A DNA stretch of 64,000 bases, from assembly GCA_002753095.1 (NCBI GenBank), contig PDZU01000001.1:1-64000 (forward strand), written 5' to 3'. The notes under the pieces are model-generated. The model did no database searches. It was given only the letters and a program-made list of their open reading frames with translations, and was not told the DNA's origin. This stretch comes from Magnetococcales bacterium (GTDB lineage: Bacteria; Pseudomonadota; Magnetococcia; Magnetococcales; Magnetaquicoccaceae). Of the stretch, positions 57,989 to 64,000 are shown one piece after another. How positions within the stretch are numbered: the stretch's first letter is position 1; every line of letters begins with the position of its first letter. The position numbers were made by a program, and so were the translations under genes.

Positions 57989-59949
57989 TCTTGTTCCTCT
58001 GGAATGGCTGGTGGTTCTCCGGCGGGCAGGCGGATGGTGAAGCATGCGCCTCCTTCAGGCAGGGTATCGGCACTGACTTGGCCTTCATGGGCTTCGACGA
58101 TGGCGCGGACGATGGCCAATCCCAGGCCAAAACCGGCGTTACTGGATTCTGTTTTGCCGCGTGTAAATTTGTCAAAGATTTTTTCTTCCATGCCGCTTGG
58201 CAGTCCGGGGCCATTGTCGGACAGGGTGATGGTGACAGTATTTTCGGCATGGTGAGCGGCGAGGTGAAGGGTGGTACCGGGTGGGGTATGTTTGGCGCCG
58301 TTTTCCAGCAGATTGTTGAAGACCCGTTCCATTAGGACGCTATCCAGTTCCAGCAGGGGCAGGTCGATGGGCAGATCGATGATCACTGTGTGGCGGGCCA
58401 GGGCGGCTGCGCAGTCGCCCATGGAGACACCGATCACCTCTTCCAGGGTTTGCCAGTGGCGGTTCGGGATAAAGTTGCCCATTTGCATACGGGCCATATC
58501 CAGGAGATTGTTGGCCATGGTGACGGTTCGGGCTGCTTCTTCGCGGATGGCCATGGCCAGACTGGCGTGGGGTTCTTGCAGGGAGGGTTTGGCCAGGGTA
58601 AGGGCTTCGCTCAGGCCGGTGATGATGGTCATTGGGGTACGCAGATCGTGGGAGATGGCGGAGAGCAGTGAGTTGCGCAGGCGTTCGGAGGCGATGGAGA
58701 GTTGGGTTTGTTGTGACAACTCCACATAATGAAACCGTTCCAGGGCGATGGCGATCAGGGAGGCGCTGGTTTCCAGGAGTTGTTTTTGTTCCAGGGGAAT
58801 TTCCCAGAGGGGTACTTGTGGTTGCACCACCAGCACGCCACACATGCGGGTTGGGGCTTTGAGTGGAATAAAGAGCAGGTGGGATGCGGCGAAGCTTTCC
58901 ATATCCCAGCTGCCTTGTTCGCCCAGGGTGAAGCAGCGTTGTGCTGCTTCCAGGTGATCGTCGCGCAGGGTAACCAATGGGGTAAGTGGTTGCAGTTGGT
59001 TGTGTGCATCTGGGATCAGCAGGGAGATGGTTGCCTGGAAGCCTTGGTGCATGAACTGTTGGCAGATAGGCACCATTTGTTCGCTGTTGATGGCGCTGGA
59101 GAGGTGGCGTGCCATCTCGTACAGGGCGCGCATGTGGGCTTCGCGTTGGCTAGCGATGGAGGCTTGCCATTGCAGCGAGGCGGTCAGTTGTCCCACCACC
59201 AGGGCCACCATGAGCATGATGGCGAAGGTGACCAGATGTTGGCCATCTTGTACGACGAAGGTGAAGAAGGGGGGGACGAAAAAAAAATCGAAGGCGCCTA
59301 CGGAGAGAAAGGCGGCCAGCAGTGCTGCGCCACGGCCCAGGCGGATGGCGCTGAGTACCACTGCCAGCAGGTAGATCATCACCAAGTTGGCCAGATCCAG
59401 GTGTTGTTGGAACGGGGCGATGCATGCGGTGATCATGGCCACCACGAGCGTGGCCAATCCGTAGGCGTGCCAGCGGTTGTCGCTGGGCTGCCAGAGGGTG
59501 ATCAGGCGGGAGAGCAGGCTGAAGGAGCTTTCCGTGCTTCTGGCCAGTTGCAGCAGTTCCAGATCGGGGGCTTGGCGGGCGATGCGTTCTGCGAAGCCGT
59601 GTTGCCAGGGCAGGCGTTGGTAGCGATCGCGTCCCAGCAGCAGGGTTCCCAGGTGGTGTTGGCGGGCGTACTCGATGGCGACGACGACGGCATTCTGTCC
59701 GAACAGGTTAGCGGTTTGGGCGCCCATTTGTCGGGCGGTTGCCAGTGACTGTTGCACGCGGGAGCGTACTTGTTCTGGCAGCCATTGGCTGGCTGGGGTA
59801 TCGATGGCGATGGCGTGCCAAGGGGCGCCGGTTTGGCTGGCGCGGCGGGATGCGCGTTCGATTAACCGGGCGCTGTCTGGACCGGGTCCGATGCAGACCA
59901 GGACTGCCTCACGGGGTTGCCAATTGTTGCCTGTGGGGGCGTGATTCAT
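57985..59949 (-). CDS. kdpD: KdpD-like sensor kinase lacking the N-terminal KdpD (Walker) domain
   Basis: Starts at the USP-like domain (AVLVCIGPGPDSARLI), then DUF4118 TMs, GAF, HisKA (SHDLRTPMT), HATPase (GFGLGLAI). Confidence 0.88.
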   Translation of the reverse strand: MNHAPTGNNWQPREAVLVCIGPGPDSARLIERASRRASQTGAPWHAIAIDTPASQWLPEQVRSRVQQSLATARQMGAQTANLFGQNAVVVAIEYARQHHLGTLLLGRDRYQRLPWQHGFAERIARQAPDLELLQLARSTESSFSLLSRLITLWQPSDNRWHAYGLATLVVAMITACIAPFQQHLDLANLVMIYLLAVVLSAIRLGRGAALLAAFLSVGAFDFFFVPPFFTFVVQDGQHLVTFAIMLMVALVVGQLTASLQWQASIASQREAHMRALYEMARHLSSAINSEQMVPICQQFMHQGFQATISLLIPDAHNQLQPLTPLVTLRDDHLEAAQRCFTLGEQGSWDMESFAASHLLFIPLKAPTRMCGVLVVQPQVPLWEIPLEQKQLLETSASLIAIALERFHYVELSQQTQLSIASERLRNSLLSAISHDLRTPMTIITGLSEALTLAKPSLQEPHASLAMAIREEAARTVTMANNLLDMARMQMGNFIPNRHWQTLEEVIGVSMGDCAAALARHTVIIDLPIDLPLLELDSVLMERVFNNLLENGAKHTPPGTTLHLAAHHAENTVTITLSDNGPGLPSGMEEKIFDKFTRGKTESSNAGFGLGLAIVRAIVEAHEGQVSADTLPEGGACFTIRLPAGEPPAIPEEQE

Positions 59950-59985
59950 GATTCACCTGCTTCATTATGTATGGCAATCATTTCT

Positions 59986-60043
59986 GCTGGGTGCATGGCT
60001 CCGCCCTGCACCCGCCAGGGGAGATAATCTCCCCTGGACCCCA
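59986..60043 (-). repeat. Modular hairpin repeat copy I (M1a plus decayed M1b)
   Basis: CCAGGGGAGATAATCTCCCCTGG 60015-60037; GTGCATGGCTCCGCCCTGCAC 59991-60011. Confidence 0.85.
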
Positions 60044-60062
60044 TGTCACTTTCAGGTGCCTA

Positions 60063-61955
60063 TTACAGAATGACCCGCGATCCCATTTCCACCACCCGAT
60101 GGCTGGGCAAATGAAACCAGGCCGCAGCGCTACTGGCATTACGTTGCAACCACAGGAACAACTGAATCCGCCACAAAGGCAAACCCAGCCGTGCCCTTTC
60201 CGCAAAAAAAGCCGTGCGTCCCAAGAAGAAGGATGTCTCATCCGGATTGGACCAATCCTGAAACAACGGACTTTGCTGCAAAGCTCGTGGAATATCCGGG
60301 GTTTCAGTAAAACCAAAACGAATGGTCAAATGGTGGAAACCATTTCCCAAATTCTGCTGCAAAACCCGTTCACCTTGCAGTTGAGGCGTATCAAGGAACT
60401 GAATGGTCACAATGGCCACAGTTTCATGGATCACCCAGTGATGCTGCAGATTTTGCACCAGGGCCTGAGGGGCAATGGCAGCGTTGGTGCTCAAATAGAC
60501 GGCACTGCCAGGGGAACGGGGTACCGGATCGTCAGCCACCTGACGCAGAAAGGGTTCCAGAGGAATCTCTCCCTTGTGGATGACATGATGGCACAGTTCG
60601 ACACCCCGTTTCCATGTGGACATAAGCAGAAAGATACAGCCACCCAACAGAAGGGGAAACCATCCCCCTTCGGGAATTTTCAAGGCGTTGGCGGCAAAAA
60701 AGACCACATCGAAGAGCAGGAAAAAGAGGGTGCTCAACAGCGTAACCAACGCAGTCCAACCAAACATGGTGCGTAACACGACGCCAAAGGCAAGCGTAGT
60801 ATCGATGACCATGGCTCCGGTGACGGCGATACCATAGGCGGAGGCCAGATTACTGCTGCTGCGAAAACCCATGACCAGGATCAAGACGGCAACGAGCAAG
60901 ATCCAGTTGATGGTAGGCACATAGATTTGTCCCTCCTCTTCCGTGGAGGTATGCACAACCTCCATGCGTGGCAAAAAGCCTAACTGCATGGCCTGACGGG
61001 CGGCGGAAAAGGCCCCAGAGATGACCGCCTGGGAGGCAATGACCGTGGCAGCAGTGGCCATACCCACCAGCGGATAAAGACCCCATGCGGGCGCAAGGAG
61101 ATAAAAGGGATTCTTGACGGTCTCTGGATTTGCCAGAATCAGTCCGCCCTGACCGAAATAGTTGAGCATCAGGGCCGGGAAGACCAATAGCAACCAAGCC
61201 AGTTGAATGGGGCGACAGCCAAAGTGACCCATGTCAGCGTACAGAGCCTCGGCGCCGGTGACAGAAAGAAACACAGCACCCAACACCAGAAATGCCTGAC
61301 CCCGATGTTCGACAAAAAAGGAGATGGCATGACGTGGATCAATGGCCGCAAGAATTTGCGGATGCATGAGAATGCCGTAAACACCCAGAGCAGCCAAGGT
61401 GGCAAACCACAACAGCATGACCGGTCCGAACAGAGCACCCACCCCAGCAGTACCCCGGCGTTGGAAGAAAAAGAGGCTGAGCAAAATGACCAGGGTGACA
61501 GGAACCACCACCGGTTGCAGCACCGGTGTGGCCAGTTCCAACCCTTCCACGGCAGAAAGGACGGAAATGGCCGGCGTGATGACCCCATCCCCAAAAAAGA
61601 GGGCCAAGCCACAAATGCCGAGAAAATTGATCAAAATGCGCCATAACGGGGTGGCGTAAGGCGAGCGCAGGGCCAAGGCCGTCAAGGCCATGATTCCCCC
61701 CTCGCCCTTGTTGTCGGCACGCATGATAAAGAGCACATATTTAATGGTGATGACGATCAACAGTGACCAGAAGATCATGGAGATGACCCCGAAGACATCC
61801 GCCGGGGCGGGGAGGGCACCATGTCCGGCACTGGCGGCCAGTGACTCTTTGACGGCATACAGTGGACTGGTGCCAATGTCACCAAAAACAACCCCCAATG
61901 CACCGACGACTAACGCCGACAGATGGTGGCGTGAACCTTCTTGAACGGATGACAT
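60063..61955 (-). CDS. kup: KUP/HAK/KT family potassium uptake protein
   Basis: GVVFGDIGTSPLYAVKES, LFFGDGVITPAISVLSAVEGLE. Confidence 0.96.
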   Translation of the reverse strand: MSSVQEGSRHHLSALVVGALGVVFGDIGTSPLYAVKESLAASAGHGALPAPADVFGVISMIFWSLLIVITIKYVLFIMRADNKGEGGIMALTALALRSPYATPLWRILINFLGICGLALFFGDGVITPAISVLSAVEGLELATPVLQPVVVPVTLVILLSLFFFQRRGTAGVGALFGPVMLLWFATLAALGVYGILMHPQILAAIDPRHAISFFVEHRGQAFLVLGAVFLSVTGAEALYADMGHFGCRPIQLAWLLLVFPALMLNYFGQGGLILANPETVKNPFYLLAPAWGLYPLVGMATAATVIASQAVISGAFSAARQAMQLGFLPRMEVVHTSTEEEGQIYVPTINWILLVAVLILVMGFRSSSNLASAYGIAVTGAMVIDTTLAFGVVLRTMFGWTALVTLLSTLFFLLFDVVFFAANALKIPEGGWFPLLLGGCIFLLMSTWKRGVELCHHVIHKGEIPLEPFLRQVADDPVPRSPGSAVYLSTNAAIAPQALVQNLQHHWVIHETVAIVTIQFLDTPQLQGERVLQQNLGNGFHHLTIRFGFTETPDIPRALQQSPLFQDWSNPDETSFFLGRTAFFAERARLGLPLWRIQLFLWLQRNASSAAAWFHLPSHRVVEMGSRVIL

Positions 61956-62065
61956 GATTGTTTTGTCCCGAAATGAATGGATACTCCCCCTCTTCAGGCC
62001 GGGTACTGTAGAGCAACGGATGGAAAAATAGTGTCAAGAGTGGTGGTATTCGCATAAAAAAAATA

Positions 62066-63067
62066 TCAAGACGAGGGCAGTGTGGGTGGACGATAGCGGA
62101 GATATACCCACAAGCCAGGCAGACTGGCGATGATTTGTAACACGCGATTGATCAAAAAAGGGGTGCCCAAGGCATACAGACTGCTCTCCGGCTGCAACCA
62201 TTGGCAAATGTGCGCAAAAGCAGCCTCCCCAACCCCTAGACCACCGGGCGAAACGGGCAGTAAATTGGCAATCCAAGCCATGGGGGCAGCCAGAAAAAAA
62301 TGGTCTCCCAACGTATGCAGCAGACCCAGACTGCGGGCGATCCAGATTAAGGCAAGAATCTCCAAAGATTGGGCCAGAGCTGAAACCACGACAGCCGCCA
62401 AAAGATGTTTCTTATGCTGCCGAAAAGAACGGGCTGTCTGAAGCAACTGCTCCAACAGTGTGCGCTGCTGGCCCGCATCCGTCACCTCCCTATTGGCCAT
62501 CGCCAGACGGGGCAAGCGCTCCACGCCCCAAAAAAAGAGCCCCACCAGTAATGGTACCCCCAGCAGAGTCAGCAATAAGGAGAGTAATAATGCCTGACCC
62601 GACGTGGTGGCCGACAAGGCGGCCAGATTGGCCAAAGCCGCCAGCGTGGCAATGACAAACATGGCATAAAGCCCTGTGGCCCGGTCGGCCAGAATGGTGA
62701 TGATGGCCGCACTTTTTTGTGGGGCCGCACAGTGTCGCAACAGATAACTCATCCGCAAGGCATCCCCCCCCACCGAACCGGGTACCAGCAGATTGAAACA
62801 AAAGGTCAAATAGGTCATGCTATGGCTCCAGGCAAACGGGAGCATGATCCCCTGACTGTGTAGCAAAATCTGCCAACGCCACGCCCCCAAAGAGATCATC
62901 GCCAGATTGCAAAGCAACGCCACCGGCAACAAAGAGGGCTGTCGGATAAAATGGTCCAAAAGTGTTGGATCAAGCACCCCCTGTTGCCACAACAGGACAA
63001 CCATGCCCACCGCTACCCCTATCTTGAACACACCCCAGAGTCGTGTCCGCCATGCCGTATGCACCAT
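62066..63067 (-). CDS. Lysylphosphatidylglycerol synthase TM-domain (UPF0104/AglD-like) protein
   Basis: VPGSVGGDALRMSYLLR, LLPVSPGGLGVGEAAF. Confidence 0.88.
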   Translation of the reverse strand: MVHTAWRTRLWGVFKIGVAVGMVVLLWQQGVLDPTLLDHFIRQPSLLPVALLCNLAMISLGAWRWQILLHSQGIMLPFAWSHSMTYLTFCFNLLVPGSVGGDALRMSYLLRHCAAPQKSAAIITILADRATGLYAMFVIATLAALANLAALSATTSGQALLLSLLLTLLGVPLLVGLFFWGVERLPRLAMANREVTDAGQQRTLLEQLLQTARSFRQHKKHLLAAVVVSALAQSLEILALIWIARSLGLLHTLGDHFFLAAPMAWIANLLPVSPGGLGVGEAAFAHICQWLQPESSLYALGTPFLINRVLQIIASLPGLWVYLRYRPPTLPSS

Positions 63068-63242
63068 AAGAAGCCTTATATCGAGAGAGAACAGAGGGTT
63101 GTACCTGCATGCTGTCGTACACGAGGCTGGATTTTTCCATGTGCCTGCAGTACAATCGATCCATCGTGTTACGACTGATTCCATCGGCCAACAAGTGGGG
63201 ATTTTTTGTACCCGATCTGTTGCCCTACCCGGATGGGTTCCC

Positions 63243-64000
63243 ATGAAGCACTATGCCAATCGCCCCTTTGTCATGCAATGGATCCTGCTGGGTGCCATGA
63301 CCCTGCTGTCTGGGGCCTTGTTGGGTGTTGATCTTTTTCAGGACTATACGTCGCAGAGTCGTTTGGAACGGGATCGCCTGCAGGCGCAACTGCGGGTGAT
63401 TCATGAAAATACCAACGCGTTGTTGCGCACGGCCCATACCATTCTGCAGCGCCTGCAGGCTGATCTGGCCCTGCATCCGCTGCAGGCAACGCAGGCCGCC
63501 AGCCAGATCAAACAGTGGGAGGCCTATGCGGTCATTCCCGGCATTCGCTCGTTGTTGGTGGTGGATGAACAAGGGATTGTTCGCTATTCCAACCGTACCG
63601 AATTGTTGCAGCTCGATGTCAAGCATCGCGCATTCTATGATACCCCACGCCGGCAACCGGAGCAAAACAGGCTCTATCTCTCCCCTCCTTTTCGTTCACG
63701 CATCGACAATCAAATTCTTGTCATGAATTTGTCACGGGCTCTTCTGGCGCCGGATGGCTCCTTTGCCGGTGTGGTGGCCATCACCCTGGATGCAGATTAT
63801 TTCCGTACCGTGATGCAATCGGTCCTGTATGCCGCTGATATGCAGGTGGCACTTCTCCACGGTGATGGTCAGCTTTTTCTGCAGGTGCCGGAGCGCGAGG
63901 TTCAATGGCACAAGGGTGAGGTCGTTTTTTTCGGTGAACAGGCCGAGCCTGGTCAGTTATGGCCGCAATGGCAGCACTATGGCTTTTCAGGCAAGCCGTC
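63243..64000 (+). CDS. Cache/PDC-domain signalling protein, 3' end beyond window (output domain unseen)
   Basis: Open frame from ATG 63243 to the window end: N-term TM, LLVVDEQGIVRYSNRTELLQLDVKHRAFYD..., double Cache-like; absent from the supplied ORF track because it has no stop. Confidence 0.8.
   Translation, partial: MKHYANRPFVMQWILLGAMTLLSGALLGVDLFQDYTSQSRLERDRLQAQLRVIHENTNALLRTAHTILQRLQADLALHPLQATQAASQIKQWEAYAVIPGIRSLLVVDEQGIVRYSNRTELLQLDVKHRAFYDTPRRQPEQNRLYLSPPFRSRIDNQILVMNLSRALLAPDGSFAGVVAITLDADYFRTVMQSVLYAADMQVALLHGDGQLFLQVPEREVQWHKGEVVFFGEQAEPGQLWPQWQHYGFSGKP

Noticed and set aside
14215-59949. Possible c-di-AMP axis linking the DAC-like protein to the KdpD USP domain
   Set aside because: The KdpD USP segment reads GPGPDSARLI...WHAIAID and lacks the SxS...FTAxY motif I associate with c-di-AMP-binding KdpD; the DAC-like protein also lacks the full RHR motif and is over 40 kb away.
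19-60043. CRISPR array interpretation of the repeats
   Set aside because: Copies are kilobases apart, of variable length, multi-hairpin, with no regular spacers and no cas genes.
1-64000. Transposase/RAYT, prophage, tRNA/rRNA genes, magnetosome genes
   Set aside because: No recognisable homologues among the ORFs and no cloverleaf or rRNA sequence noticed; absence by eye is not proof. tRNAscan-SE and an HMM search would settle it.

Overview
The 64 kb window is a gene-dense, GC-rich, probably chromosomal proteobacterial segment. Gene content suggests a free-living Alphaproteobacteria/Magnetococcales-like host, but that is inference. I call about 55 CDS. Main loci: two adjacent SDR-fusion oxidoreductases; a class III PHA operon (phaB-phaR-phaP-phaE-phaC); miaA; pgi; a yybP-ykoY (Mn2+) riboswitch driving a TMEM165/GDT1 exporter; engB; a diadenylate-cyclase-like protein; ETF-QO; tamA/tamB; kdsB; tyrS; anmK; a GAF-HD-GYP protein; def-fmt; tpx; sapC-neuCBA; a znuA/zur/permease zinc locus; hemL; an ankyrin/DUF2782/MFS/ATP-grasp cluster; a split class II RNR (nrdJa-nrdJb); htpX; rpe; radC; kup-kdpD'-kdpE; and a Cache-domain sensor truncated by the window end. 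No tRNA, rRNA, transposase, prophage or CRISPR was recognised. The most striking unexplained structure is a family of modular multi-hairpin intergenic elements: ten copies at nine loci. Their stems are kept by paired (compensatory) changes, their central hairpins use a C(GCA)G triloop, and in every case where the neighbouring gene is visible the same end of the element faces the 3' end (stop codon) of the upstream gene. This looks like a polar 3'-UTR / 3'-flank element family rather than random repeats.
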